Source: JBMNQH01 sp050944035 | GTDB taxonomy: Bacteria; Bacillota; Clostridia; Oscillospirales; Oscillospiraceae | Length of the DNA: 64,000 bases | Direction: 5' to 3' | Assembly (NCBI GenBank): GCA_050944035.1 | Contig: JBMNQH010000002.1 | Coordinates: 124,001-188,000 of the forward strand | Part shown: positions 8,378-17,027 of the stretch, piece after piece | Numbering within the stretch: the first letter of the stretch is position 1 | Layout of the letters: each line of letters opens with the position of its first letter | Translations under genes and position numbers: made by a program | Notes under the pieces: model-generated | The model's input: only the letters and a program-made list of their open reading frames with translations | What the model was told of the DNA's origin: nothing | Databases searched by the model: none

Positions 8378-9463
8378 GTGAAAGATAGCCAAACCCGCAG
8401 CTTTGTCTCCACGCTGTTCTGGTTGCTGATTGCAGCAGCAGCCGGCTGGCTCTGTCTACGATATCTGCTGCCATGGGTGGCACCACTTTTACTGGCGTTT
8501 TTACTGGCTGTTATCATCGAACCTGCTGTACGGTTTTTAGAAACCAGAGTGCGGTTGCCGCGGCCACTTGGAGCTGGCATCTGTGGATTGGTCCTGATTG
8601 GAATTTTAATCATCCTGCTGTTTCAGCTTTGCAGCGGTGCCATCTCTCAGATGTGGTCCCTGTTTGATCAGCTTCCGCTTCTCTTCCGCACCATACAGCT
8701 GCAATTTAACACCCTGGAAGCGCGGATTATCGCCTATCTCAACGCCACCGACAGCAGCTTATCCGCATACTTTGCGGCCTCTATGGGCGCGGTCTATGAC
8801 CAATTGACAACATTGCCGGCAAAACTGTCGGAACGTCTGGTTGCCGGTCTCTCTTCAGTGGCTGGAAAAGCGCCGTCTATTTTATTATTTTCTGTCACAA
8901 GCGGCATCGGCATGTATTTTATCTCTGCCGCCTACCCTTCTATTCTGCGATTTTTTCGTCTGCAAATACCCGAAACTTGGCGCAGTCGTGTCTCTGCCGT
9001 GTACAAAGATCTCCGACATACCGTGTCCCGCTGGTTGCGAGCCCAACTAATTATGACCGCGATCACCTTTGCAACGCTCTGGCTGGCATTTTTACTGCTG
9101 CATATTGAATTTGCAGTTCTTATTGCACTGCTCATCGCGGTGATCGATGCATTCCCAATTCTGGGAAGCGGTATTATTCTTCTGCCCTGGGCCATTATCT
9201 CTGCGCTGACTGGAGACTACGGTCTCTGTGTCGGTTTGTTTGCCACCTATGGCGCTGTGACCCTGCTGCACAGCTGCCTGCAAGCCAAACTGGTCGGTGA
9301 TCAACTGGGTCTGCATCCGTTGGTCAGTCTGGCCGCTATCTATGTCGGCTGGTGTATCGCCGGAGTCTGGGGCGTCCTACTTGCGCCCATTGTGGCCATC
9401 ACCATCAAGCAGCTCAACGACCGCGGAATCATCACGCTCTGGAAAAAGGAGGAATCCATCTGA
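8378..9463 (+). CDS. AI-2E family (YtvI-like) membrane permease
   Basis: 361-residue multi-pass membrane protein of family PF01594 (once UPF0118). Hydrophobic segments near residues 10-60 (two), 65-90, 150-190 and several from 205 onward, with the polar, amphipathic stretch between about 90 and 150, follow the family layout. Members export autoinducer-2 or act as ion-coupled transporters; the B. subtilis sporulation protein YtvI belongs here. Substrate cannot be told from sequence. I start at GTG 8378 because GAGAGGGGG (8361-8369) precedes it; a longer in-frame ATG at 8288 would overlap the divergent thrR promoter. The next gene begins at its stop codon. Confidence 0.82.
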   Translation: MKDSQTRSFVSTLFWLLIAAAAGWLCLRYLLPWVAPLLLAFLLAVIIEPAVRFLETRVRLPRPLGAGICGLVLIGILIILLFQLCSGAISQMWSLFDQLPLLFRTIQLQFNTLEARIIAYLNATDSSLSAYFAASMGAVYDQLTTLPAKLSERLVAGLSSVAGKAPSILLFSVTSGIGMYFISAAYPSILRFFRLQIPETWRSRVSAVYKDLRHTVSRWLRAQLIMTAITFATLWLAFLLLHIEFAVLIALLIAVIDAFPILGSGIILLPWAIISALTGDYGLCVGLFATYGAVTLLHSCLQAKLVGDQLGLHPLVSLAAIYVGWCIAGVWGVLLAPIVAITIKQLNDRGIITLWKKEESI

Positions 9464-9822
9464 AGGACAAGCAAACAATCCGCCGTGCTGCAATGGCCGG
9501 CACCTGCGCCGGCCTGGTCAACGGTCTGTTCGGGGGCGGCGGCGGAATGGTTCTCATTCCGCTTCTGATTCATCGAAACGGTTTAGAGGAAAAACATGCC
9601 TTTGCCACGTCCGTGTGTATCATCCTCCCAATCTCCCTCGTCTCGGCTACCATCTACTGGTTCCGCACAGATCTGCAATTTGCGATGGCTGCCCCCTATT
9701 TGCTGGGCGGCTTACTGGGCGGCATTTTGTCCAGCACCACCTTCCGCAAAATTCCTGTTCCTTTGCTGCGCAAAATTCTGGCGCTCTTTCTGCTGTGGGG
9801 AGGTCTCCGATATCTGTTATGA
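9460..9822 (+). CDS. TauE/SafE-type transporter, first half
   Basis: About 120 residues with four hydrophobic segments and the family's glycine-rich loop FGGGGGMVLIPLL near the N-terminus, as in the first half of TauE/SafE (TSUP) anion exporters. Normal members have about 250 residues and eight membrane segments; here the second half is a separate gene that overlaps by ATGA. The best ribosome site, AAGGAGG (9446-9452), points to a rare CTG start at 9460 that overlaps the stop of the permease; the first in-frame ATG is at 9493. The two halves probably pair in the membrane. Substrate unknown, possibly sulfite or organosulfonates. Confidence 0.8.
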   Translation: MKDKQTIRRAAMAGTCAGLVNGLFGGGGGMVLIPLLIHRNGLEEKHAFATSVCIILPISLVSATIYWFRTDLQFAMAAPYLLGGLLGGILSSTTFRKIPVPLLRKILALFLLWGGLRYLL

Positions 9823-10172
9823 ATGATTGGATCTCGATTCTGGTCGGCGCATTGACCGGCATTCTGTCCGGCTGGGGCTGCGGCGGCGGAACGCTGCTCC
9901 TGCTTTATCTCGTCAGCTTCGCAGGGATGCAACAGGCTGTCGCCCAGGGCATCAACCTTCTGTACTTTTTACCCTGCTCCGCCGCTGCGCTCTATGGACA
10001 TTGGAAACATCACTATGTGGAACGCACCGTTCTGCTGCCCGCAATTCTCGCCGGTACACTGGCAACCGTGGCAGCTGCTCTGTTGGCAACTACAATCCGC
10101 ACTGCGCTGCTGGAAAAGTTATTCGGCGCATTTTTGCTCATTACAGGCATTCGGGAATTACTGCGGCGCTAA
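9819..10172 (+). CDS. TauE/SafE-type transporter, second half
   Basis: 117 residues, again with about four hydrophobic segments and a glycine-rich loop, WGCGGGTLLLLYL, mirroring the first half; full TauE/SafE proteins are internal duplications of this unit. The ATG at 9819 overlaps the TGA of the first half (9820-9822), so the two should be made in equal amounts by coupled translation. Neither frame shows internal stops or decay, so this is a split gene and not an obvious pseudogene. Its 3' end overlaps the convergent gene at 10158 by 15 bases. Confidence 0.8.
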   Translation: MNDWISILVGALTGILSGWGCGGGTLLLLYLVSFAGMQQAVAQGINLLYFLPCSAAALYGHWKHHYVERTVLLPAILAGTLATVAAALLATTIRTALLEKLFGAFLLITGIRELLRR

Positions 10173-10523
10173 TGCCCCGTCTGCTTCCGTCGGATCTGCC
10201 AAAATTTCGATTTGACTGCCCTCTCCAATTTTCATCTCCCGTACCTGCAAATCATTATGGAACACCTTTACCATGTACAGCTTCCCGCCCTCCAGCGGAC
10301 CAAAGACAAACTGTCCGTCATCATCCGTACAAAGGCCGGCGATCGGCTGCGGATCTGCGGTATCACAGGCATACAGAATGACAATGGCATCCTGTACCGC
10401 GCATCCGGTATGGTCGGTTACTGTGCCACAGACTGCGGCATGGGAATCCCCAGCTACCGTCAATGTCACTTGTACCTGTTCTCCACAGTCCGGACGAAAA
10501 TAGAATTTAGAAAAAATACTCAT
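10158..10523 (-). CDS. carboxypeptidase-regulatory-like domain protein
   Basis: 121 residues. The middle matches a carboxypeptidase-regulatory-like (transthyretin-type beta sandwich) domain: VCGTVTDHTGCAVQDAIVIL, then GLCTDDDGQFVFGPLEGGKLYMVKVFH. This pattern of G-x-V-x-D, A-x-V-x-L and T-D-D-x-G-x-F is typical. No signal peptide or anchor is visible, unlike most surface proteins with this fold, so it is probably cytosolic. SD-like GGGAGCAGGG lies upstream of the ATG. It converges on the transporter gene with a 15-base overlap. Function unknown. Confidence 0.72.
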   Translation of the reverse strand: MSIFSKFYFRPDCGEQVQVTLTVAGDSHAAVCGTVTDHTGCAVQDAIVILYACDTADPQPIAGLCTDDDGQFVFGPLEGGKLYMVKVFHNDLQVREMKIGEGSQIEILADPTEADGALAPQ

Positions 10524-10692
10524 AGACTTCGCCCTGCTCCCTCTCTGGATTCAAAATCACCATAGTATATTCCAGGCCTGTTCCGGTTGTGCTTGACAAG
10601 GTGAAGCGGAAATTATAGAATATTGACACTGATGAATTCTATTTTGGCGGGCTGTTTTTTACAGTCACTTATAATAAAGGGAGAGTACTTCA

Positions 10693-12132
10693 ATGGCCAA
10701 GGAGAAAAAGAAGGTAGAACAGATTACCGATATGGAAGTGGACTTTGCCAAATGGTACACCGACGTGTGCGTCAAGGCAGAGCTGATTGATTATACCAGC
10801 GTCAAGGGCATGTTCATTCTCAGACCGTATGGATACGCAATCTGGGAAAATATTCAGGCAGAATTGGACAGGCGGTTTAAGGCAACCGGCCACGTCAATG
10901 TCGCCATGCCGATGCTGATTCCCGAGTCCCTGTTGCAGCGGGAAAAGGACCATGTCGAGGGCTTTGCACCGGAGTGTGCCTGGGTCACACACGGCGGAAA
11001 TGATCCGCTGGAAGAGCGCCTGTGCATCCGCCCCACCTCGGAAACCCTGTTCTGTGAACACTGGAGCAACGTCGTGCATTCACACCGTGACCTCCCCATG
11101 CTGTACAACCAGTGGTGCAGCGTTCTGCGCTGGGAAAAAACCAGCCGTCCCTTCCTCCGTCACCGCGAATTCCACTGGCAGGAAGGCCATACCCTCCATG
11201 CCACCGCAGCAGAGGCCATTGCAGAGACCGAACAGCAGCTGGAAACCTATGCAAGCATCTGTGAAAACGTCCTTGCCATGCCCGTTGTCCGCGGCTGTAA
11301 AACCGACAAGGAAAAATTTGCCGGTGCCGAGCGCACCTATACGATTGAGTGCATGATGCACGACCGCAAAGCTCTGCAAAGCGGTACCAGCCACTATTTT
11401 GGCGACGGCTTTGCCAAGGCCTTTGACATTACATTTTCCGACAAGAGCAATCATCTTGCATATCCCCATCAGACTTCCTGGGGTATGTCCACCCGTATTA
11501 TCGGCGGCCTGATTATGACACACGGTGATAACAACGGTCTGGTGCTGCCGCCCCGCGTCGCCCCCATTCAGGTCATCGTCCTGCCCATTGCAATGCACAA
11601 GCCCGGCGTACAGGAAAAGGCCGAGGAACTTGTTTCCAGACTGCAGGCCGCCGGTCTGCGCGTCAAGGGCGATTTCTCCGACAATAGCCCGGGCTGGAAG
11701 TTCGCAGAGTATGAAATGAAGGGCGTTCCTCTCCGTCTCGAAATCGGCCCTCGTGATATCGAACAGGGTCACTGCGTCGCTGTCCGCCGTGACAACGGGG
11801 AAAAGATCACGGTTGCACTGGACGAACTGGAAACCCAAATCCCCGCGCTGCTGGATGCCATCCACGATGGTATGTTCGCCAAGGCAAAAGCCAATCTGGA
11901 AAACAACACCTTCCCTGCAACCTCTCTGGAAGAAACCAAGGAGATCGTGGAGACCAAGGGCGGCTTCGTCAAAACCATGTGGTGCGGCAGTCTGGACTGT
12001 GAACTGGCTATGAAGGAAAAGGCCGGCGTCACCAGCCGCTGCATCCCATTCGTACAGGATCATATCAGCGATGTCTGCGCCGTCTGCGGCAAACCTGCGG
12101 ATACCATGATTATCTGGGGCGTTGCCTACTAA
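10693..12132 (+). CDS. proS: prolyl-tRNA synthetase, archaeal/eukaryal type
   Basis: Charges tRNA-Pro with proline. The 479-residue enzyme lacks the bacterial editing insert between motifs 2 and 3 and has the short, archaeal/eukaryal-type build found in some Firmicutes. Class II features include RPTSETLFCEHW (motif 2 start), RWEKTSRPFLRHREFHWQEG and the C-terminal zinc-like cluster with SLDCELAMKEKAGVTSRCIPF and CAVCGKPAD, ending in a terminal tyrosine (IWGVAY) typical of this subtype. SD AAAGGGAGAG lies upstream; TATAAT at 10670-10675 is a likely -10, but no clear -35 was seen. The leader is too short for a T-box. Confidence 0.96.
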   Translation: MAKEKKKVEQITDMEVDFAKWYTDVCVKAELIDYTSVKGMFILRPYGYAIWENIQAELDRRFKATGHVNVAMPMLIPESLLQREKDHVEGFAPECAWVTHGGNDPLEERLCIRPTSETLFCEHWSNVVHSHRDLPMLYNQWCSVLRWEKTSRPFLRHREFHWQEGHTLHATAAEAIAETEQQLETYASICENVLAMPVVRGCKTDKEKFAGAERTYTIECMMHDRKALQSGTSHYFGDGFAKAFDITFSDKSNHLAYPHQTSWGMSTRIIGGLIMTHGDNNGLVLPPRVAPIQVIVLPIAMHKPGVQEKAEELVSRLQAAGLRVKGDFSDNSPGWKFAEYEMKGVPLRLEIGPRDIEQGHCVAVRRDNGEKITVALDELETQIPALLDAIHDGMFAKAKANLENNTFPATSLEETKEIVETKGGFVKTMWCGSLDCELAMKEKAGVTSRCIPFVQDHISDVCAVCGKPADTMIIWGVAY

Positions 12133-12154
12133 TTTACGTGAAATATCATATTTT

Positions 12155-12186
12155 AAGGGCTATGCTGGTTTGGCATAGCCCTTTTC
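12155..12186 (+). terminator. proS terminator
   Basis: AAGGGCTATGC and GCATAGCCCTT pair around TGGTTTG, followed by a short T-run. Confidence 0.85.
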
Positions 12187-12308
12187 ACATCGTAACCATC
12201 CTGTCGTTTTAACGGAGGAACAAAAATCTTTACTTTCAAAATGAGGAACCTTGACGGAAGAACAAAAGAAAGCGTTTCTTTCCCTGATGGATGCAATCTA
12301 ACAAAAGT

Positions 12309-12357
12309 AAAACCACCCCCGATATACAGCCCGTTGCTGCATATCGGGGGTGGTTTT
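12309..12357 (-). terminator. terminator of the glycosyltransferase-CsaB gene
   Basis: Seventeen-base perfect arms (AAAACCACCCCCGATAT and its complement) flank a 15-base loop, 17 bases beyond the minus-strand stop at 12374. A-runs and T-runs are in the arms, so it can work in both directions. Confidence 0.8.
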
Positions 12358-12373
12358 CTGCGCTTCTCTATTT

Positions 12374-14593
12374 TTATTCTGACAGCAGCCTCTTTGCCGC
12401 ACGGATGTTGCGCTGTTCCACCTCGCGGAGAAACGCAACACGGCGCGTCAGCCGCTCCCGCTCGCCGAAAATCTCGACAGCGTTGTCGATGCATGCACAA
12501 AGCAGATCCCCTGTGATCTCGTCCAGATTCGTACATTTGTCGTTTTTCACACTTTTGAGAAAGGCCGAAACCTTGGGATCATAGGAGATTCCAACCAAAG
12601 GCACCGCCTGAGCAGCGGCAAAAATCAGACCGTGCAGACGCATGGAAACCATCGCTGTCATACGGGAGACAATGCCGATGGTCAGCTCGGTGTCCAGCGG
12701 ATCGCTGATCACATGATATGGGATATCCAACCTCGCCGTCACCAATGCAGCGGCCTCTCCGTCCCGCCGGTTATTGATGGACAGAAACAGCGGGATCAGA
12801 CCGTACTGCCGGTAAGCATGGGTTGCCGCCTGGGCAAAACAACCCGCTTTTTCTGAAAATCCGGCCCAGGTTCGAAGGGCAAAGCAGATATAGCGTCCAT
12901 CCGGATCAATGCCCTGTCGGCGCAGTTCCGTGTTGATGCGCTCGTCATCGGCTTTTGGCAGCGCAAGCGTTGGATCTGAGCTCAACATGATCTCCGGCTT
13001 TCGCACGCCCAATCTTTGCAGCTCCTCAATGGAATGACTTTCCCGCAATGTAATTGTATCAACATATTGGTTTAACACGCGCCGCACCAGATTCCGGTCG
13101 TATTCCCATTGAATGGGACCAATGCCGCAGCCATACATGATGACCCGGTTTCCACATTTTTTCGCAGCGGCAATCGTATAAAGATAGTACACCAGGCTGC
13201 GGCTGCTGGTAACATCCTGAATTAAGCTACCGCCGCCGTTTAAATACAGCTTTGTCTTTCGCATGACATGCAGGAATTTGGGGATGTTAAACGTATAAAT
13301 GGCGTTAACTCTGTGCTTGACCTGCGTTTCCTTTGGTCTGCGGGAAAGCACCGTAATGGACATATTAGCATCCAGCTGCCGCATTTCATGGATAATGGCA
13401 GAAAGGATTGCCTCATCGCCGGCGTTGCTGTGACCGTAGGCACCGCAGACGAGCACACCGTCCCGTTCTCCCCGTTTCAGATGGTAGCGGCGCAGAATTT
13501 CGGCGTAGATTTCCTTTTGCTTCTCGCTGGTGGCCTGCGCAGAAAATTCGTTTTTCGCCTTTTCATGCAAAGCCTGTCCCAACTGTTTCCGCAGTTCGGC
13601 ATCACTGCCCAGAAGCGCGAGATGCCGCGCGAGAGATTCGGCGTCGCCCGCCTCGAACAGCAGCCCCGTCTGCATGTGCTTCACCAGCGCCGGGATGCCG
13701 CCGACGCGGGAGGCAACAGTGGGCAGTCCGGCAAACGCGCCTTCCGTAATCGCATAGGGGAAGGTCTCCGAGATCGAGGTCAGCGTATTGATATCAATGG
13801 ACTGATAAAATTCGTCCATGTTGGACACCCAACCGATAAAAAAGACTTTGTCTCCAACCCCGAGTTCTGCCGCCAGCTGTTCCAGCTGTTCCCGTTCGGC
13901 TCCGTCGCCCGCAACGATCAGGCGGAGCTGCGGCTGCTCGTTCCAAGCTCTGGCAAAACCGCGGATCAGGGTTGCAACGTCTTTGACTGGGTCCAGACGC
14001 GCAGCAATTCCGACCACAACATGCTCCTCATCGATATCCAGCCCCAGACGTTCGTAAAAGCTCCGGCGGCTGTACTCCGGTGCCACCCGGTTGAAATCGA
14101 CGCCGTTGTAAATCACAAAGATATCATTCGGTGCAAACCCGCGGGAAATCAGCTGATCCCGCATAAACCCCGAAACGCCAATGCGATAGTCCAGGCTTCG
14201 CAGAGACAGAACATTGAGTTTTCCATAGGTCAGACCGGCAAGTTTCCGCCCCATGTAGTCCAGCTTATAGTCGCTATGTACCGTGCTGACAGTCGGAATG
14301 GAGATCCACGGCTTCAGCAAAAACCCCATCAGGTTGCCGCGCGCACCGTGACAGTGCACAATCTCGTATCCGCCATCCCGGATCATCGTCCGCAGGCGGC
14401 GGATATTGGCGGGCAGACTTCCCTCCATCACCACGGTTGGAATCCCCAGTTCCTTGGCCTCTTCCGCAAACGGGCCGTTCATAAAACAGACCAGTGTGAC
14501 GTCAATGCTGCGGCAGAGATTGCTCAGCAAAGAGTGGACATGTGTCTTAGCGCCGCCACTGTCACCCCCACTGATCAGATGCATTACTTTCAC
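12374..14593 (-). CDS. glycosyltransferase family 4 fused to polysaccharide pyruvyl transferase CsaB
   Basis: 739 residues with two enzymes. Residues 1 to about 370 are a GT-B fold glycosyltransferase of family 4: start MKVMHLISGGDSGGAKTHV, VHCHGARGNLMG, and the donor-site motif ITEGAFAGLPTVASRVGG. From about 378 to the end is a CsaB-type pyruvyl transferase (CGAYGHSNAGDEAIL, LNGGGSLIQD, YGCGIGPI, SMRLHGLIFAA). CsaB adds ketal pyruvate to secondary wall polymers, which anchor SLH-domain proteins, so the fusion may build and modify one wall sugar. GTG start at 14593 follows GGAGGG. No signal peptide; cytosolic face expected. No SLH protein is in this window. Confidence 0.9.
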   Translation of the reverse strand: MKVMHLISGGDSGGAKTHVHSLLSNLCRSIDVTLVCFMNGPFAEEAKELGIPTVVMEGSLPANIRRLRTMIRDGGYEIVHCHGARGNLMGFLLKPWISIPTVSTVHSDYKLDYMGRKLAGLTYGKLNVLSLRSLDYRIGVSGFMRDQLISRGFAPNDIFVIYNGVDFNRVAPEYSRRSFYERLGLDIDEEHVVVGIAARLDPVKDVATLIRGFARAWNEQPQLRLIVAGDGAEREQLEQLAAELGVGDKVFFIGWVSNMDEFYQSIDINTLTSISETFPYAITEGAFAGLPTVASRVGGIPALVKHMQTGLLFEAGDAESLARHLALLGSDAELRKQLGQALHEKAKNEFSAQATSEKQKEIYAEILRRYHLKRGERDGVLVCGAYGHSNAGDEAILSAIIHEMRQLDANMSITVLSRRPKETQVKHRVNAIYTFNIPKFLHVMRKTKLYLNGGGSLIQDVTSSRSLVYYLYTIAAAKKCGNRVIMYGCGIGPIQWEYDRNLVRRVLNQYVDTITLRESHSIEELQRLGVRKPEIMLSSDPTLALPKADDERINTELRRQGIDPDGRYICFALRTWAGFSEKAGCFAQAATHAYRQYGLIPLFLSINNRRDGEAAALVTARLDIPYHVISDPLDTELTIGIVSRMTAMVSMRLHGLIFAAAQAVPLVGISYDPKVSAFLKSVKNDKCTNLDEITGDLLCACIDNAVEIFGERERLTRRVAFLREVEQRNIRAAKRLLSE

Positions 14594-14636
14594 AGATTTC
14601 CCTCCAAAGAGCGGATGAAATCCTATGGTTCCGCTC

Positions 14637-14665
14637 TTGTTAAATCAAATAAATTATTATACAAT
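14637..14665 (+). promoter_or_regulatory. promoter of the phosphatase-GNAT gene
   Basis: TTGTTA (14637-14642), 17-base spacer, TACAAT (14660-14665), about 85 bases before the start at 14751. The region is AT-rich and shared with the divergent glycosyltransferase gene. Confidence 0.6.
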
Positions 14666-14750
14666 ATCAGTATATCATTTTTCGTTTCAACCACTATCTG
14701 TAAAATTATACAGGAAGTATGTTGTTCGGTCAATACACGGAGGAACTCGT

Positions 14751-15890
14751 ATGACTAAAATCTATATTGTCCGTCATGCGGAGGCCGAGGGGAATCTTTA
14801 CCGCCGTATTCAGGGTCATCACAACGGAGCGGTAACGCCGCTGGGCTACCGGCAGATTGCTGCCGTGGGTCAGCGGTTTTCTTCCATCCATCTCGACGCG
14901 GTCTATTCCAGCGATCTGATCCGCGCCCATGAAACTGCAAAGGCCGTTGCCGCCCCCTCCGGTGTCCCGGTTCAGACTACGCCGCAGCTGCGCGAGGTTG
15001 ACGTCGGGATCTGGGAGGATCAGCCCTGGGGCAACGTGGAGTATACACAGCCGGATCAGATGTACAATTTCAGCTCCGATCCGGAACACTGGATTGTCGA
15101 CGGCGCGGAACGCTATGCAGATCTGCGTGCGCGGATGCTCTCCACCGTGCGGGAACTTGGGGAACGGCACGATGGGCAGACCATTGCCATTGTCAGCCAC
15201 GGTATGGCAATTCGTACTCTGCTGTTTGCACTATTAGACCGCCCCTATTCGGAATTCAAGGATTTTCCACACGGAGACAATACCGCAGTTTCGTTGCTGA
15301 CACTCGAAAACGGGATATTTCATGTAGAATTCTTCAATGACAACAGCCATCTTTCCGAGCAGCTCAGTACTTTCTCGCGGCAAACCTGGTGGAAAGAAGA
15401 AAGCGGTTCGGATAAGAATAATCTTCGCATTATTCCCGTCGATCTTGACACGGAGTCCGACTGGTATCTGCAAAGCTATGCGGATACCTGGAAGGCTGCG
15501 CACGGCAGTCTGGACGGTTTTCTTCCCGCGCCTTATCTTGCGGCGGCACAGCGGCATGTCAGGCAGCATCCGCAGGCACTGATGAAAGCGATGCGTTTCG
15601 ATGAAGCAATCGGTCTGGTGGAGCTTGATACCGAGCACGGTGCAGCAGAGGGAATTGGCTGGATCTGCCTCTGTTCCATCGCAGAGTCCTACCGCGGCAA
15701 ATCTTACGGACTGCAATTGCTGGGGCATGCTATTTCCCTCTATCACCACCTCGGGCGCAAGGCGCTGCGTCTGCATGTCGCCACGGATAACGACCGCGCC
15801 ATCCGGTTTTACCAGCGCTGTAGATTTCGAGAAATTGGCAGGACGCAGGGCGTGCTGACACCTCTGCTCCTGATGGAAAAAGAGATTTGA
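14751..15890 (+). CDS. histidine phosphatase fused to GNAT acetyltransferase
   Basis: 379 residues. Residues 1 to about 200 are a histidine (phosphoglycerate mutase-like) phosphatase: IYIVRHAEAEGN carries the RH-x-E catalytic motif, with the second histidine in IVSHGMAIRTLL. Residues about 220-379 are a GNAT N-acyltransferase: the acetyl-CoA loop region reads YRGKSYGLQLLGHAI and the C-terminal strand LHVATDNDRAIRFYQRC. The pairing in one chain is uncommon. Substrates unknown. ATG 14751 follows CGGAGG. It is the first of four tightly packed plus-strand genes (phosphatase-GNAT, metallophosphoesterase, YgiQ, DUF1294), probably one transcript. Confidence 0.86.
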   Translation: MTKIYIVRHAEAEGNLYRRIQGHHNGAVTPLGYRQIAAVGQRFSSIHLDAVYSSDLIRAHETAKAVAAPSGVPVQTTPQLREVDVGIWEDQPWGNVEYTQPDQMYNFSSDPEHWIVDGAERYADLRARMLSTVRELGERHDGQTIAIVSHGMAIRTLLFALLDRPYSEFKDFPHGDNTAVSLLTLENGIFHVEFFNDNSHLSEQLSTFSRQTWWKEESGSDKNNLRIIPVDLDTESDWYLQSYADTWKAAHGSLDGFLPAPYLAAAQRHVRQHPQALMKAMRFDEAIGLVELDTEHGAAEGIGWICLCSIAESYRGKSYGLQLLGHAISLYHHLGRKALRLHVATDNDRAIRFYQRCRFREIGRTQGVLTPLLLMEKEI

Positions 15891-15908
15891 GTTCGTGAGG
15901 TTGTAACA

Positions 15909-17006
15909 GTGAAAGCAACGGTACGCAGAATATCGTTTCAGGATGATTGCAGGATTCTCGCAATTTCAGATATTCACGGAAACCTGCCCTATTTGAAAGG
16001 GCTTTTGAAACGGGTCCGCTTCTCTCACAATGACATTTTGGTTCTCGTCGGGGACATGATGGAGAAGGGTGCGCAGAGTCTGGACACCCTGCACTACATC
16101 ATGGAGCTGGAACGGACTCACCACGTCTATCCCATTTGCGGCAACTGCGACGGCTGGAATCGGTTTATTGACATGCCGTCTGACGATGCGGATACGCACA
16201 TCCGCGACTATATCCTCTACGGCCAGGGTCCTTGGCGGCACGGTCTGCTGTATCAGATGTGCGAACAGCTTGGCATCACCATCGCACCGGACACCGACAT
16301 GCCTGCCCTACGGGCCATTCTGGCAAAAGAATTTGCAGAAGAATTTGCGTTTCTTCGCAGCCTTCCCACCATCTTGGAAACAGAATACTATACGTTTGTC
16401 CACGGCGGTCTGCCAGAAGGAAAAATGGAGGATCTGGACGCCTTTCGCTGTATGAAAAACGATGCGTTTTTACAGCAGGGGCGGCAGATGGAAAAATGGT
16501 GCATTGTGGGGCACTGGCCCGTTGTCCTCTACGGCGGGGACATCACCTGTGCCAATCCCCTCATTCATCAGGAGAGTCGGATCATCAGCATTGACGGCGG
16601 CTGTGTCCTGAAGGATGACGGGCAGCTCAACGCGCTGATTATTCCCGAAAACGGCAGTGAAGCTTTTACATTTGACTATTATGATTCTTTTCCGGTCCGT
16701 CAGGTTGAGACCGTGCAGGAGGCTTCCAAAACTTCGGCCTATTTCCGTTACGGCGACAACCATGTTCGGGTTCTTCGTCGCGGAGAGGAATTTTCCCTCT
16801 GCGAACATGTCCGCACTGGCTACCGCATGGAAATTCTCACCAAATACCTGCGCGGCGACGGGGAAGAGTGCATCTGCAACGACTGCACCGATTATGCACT
16901 GCCGCTGCGGAAGGGAGATCTTGTCTCGGTTATTGAGGAAACCGGACGGGGCTATCTGGTAAAACATCACGGTGTCAGCGGTTGGTATTATGGTACGCTG
17001 CGCTGA
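15909..17006 (+). CDS. metallophosphoesterase with C-terminal SH3-like domain
   Basis: 365 residues. The N-terminal part is a calcineurin-like phosphoesterase with the metal motifs D-x-H (ISDIHGNLPYL), GD (LVGDMMEKG) and GNCDGWN (usual GNHD or GNCD), plus GHWPV and the VHGGLPEG segment, as in bacterial Ser/Thr protein phosphatases. The last 60 residues (GDLVSVIEETGRGYLVKHHG, then WYYG) look like an SH3b module. Likely a cytosolic phosphatase; substrate unknown. GTG start at 15909 lies 18 bases after the previous stop. A protein phosphatase or a nucleotidase are both possible. Confidence 0.85.
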   Translation: MKATVRRISFQDDCRILAISDIHGNLPYLKGLLKRVRFSHNDILVLVGDMMEKGAQSLDTLHYIMELERTHHVYPICGNCDGWNRFIDMPSDDADTHIRDYILYGQGPWRHGLLYQMCEQLGITIAPDTDMPALRAILAKEFAEEFAFLRSLPTILETEYYTFVHGGLPEGKMEDLDAFRCMKNDAFLQQGRQMEKWCIVGHWPVVLYGGDITCANPLIHQESRIISIDGGCVLKDDGQLNALIIPENGSEAFTFDYYDSFPVRQVETVQEASKTSAYFRYGDNHVRVLRRGEEFSLCEHVRTGYRMEILTKYLRGDGEECICNDCTDYALPLRKGDLVSVIEETGRGYLVKHHGVSGWYYGTLR

Positions 17007-17027
17007 TCGACGATAGAAAGGGTTCGT

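Noticed and set aside
10560..10692. T-box before proS
   Set aside because: The gap is only 169 bases from the divergent gene, with a TATAAT close to the start and no T-box core.
13268..14758. A 496-codon plus-strand frame
   Set aside because: It is antisense to the glycosyltransferase-CsaB gene and runs through the real start of the next gene.
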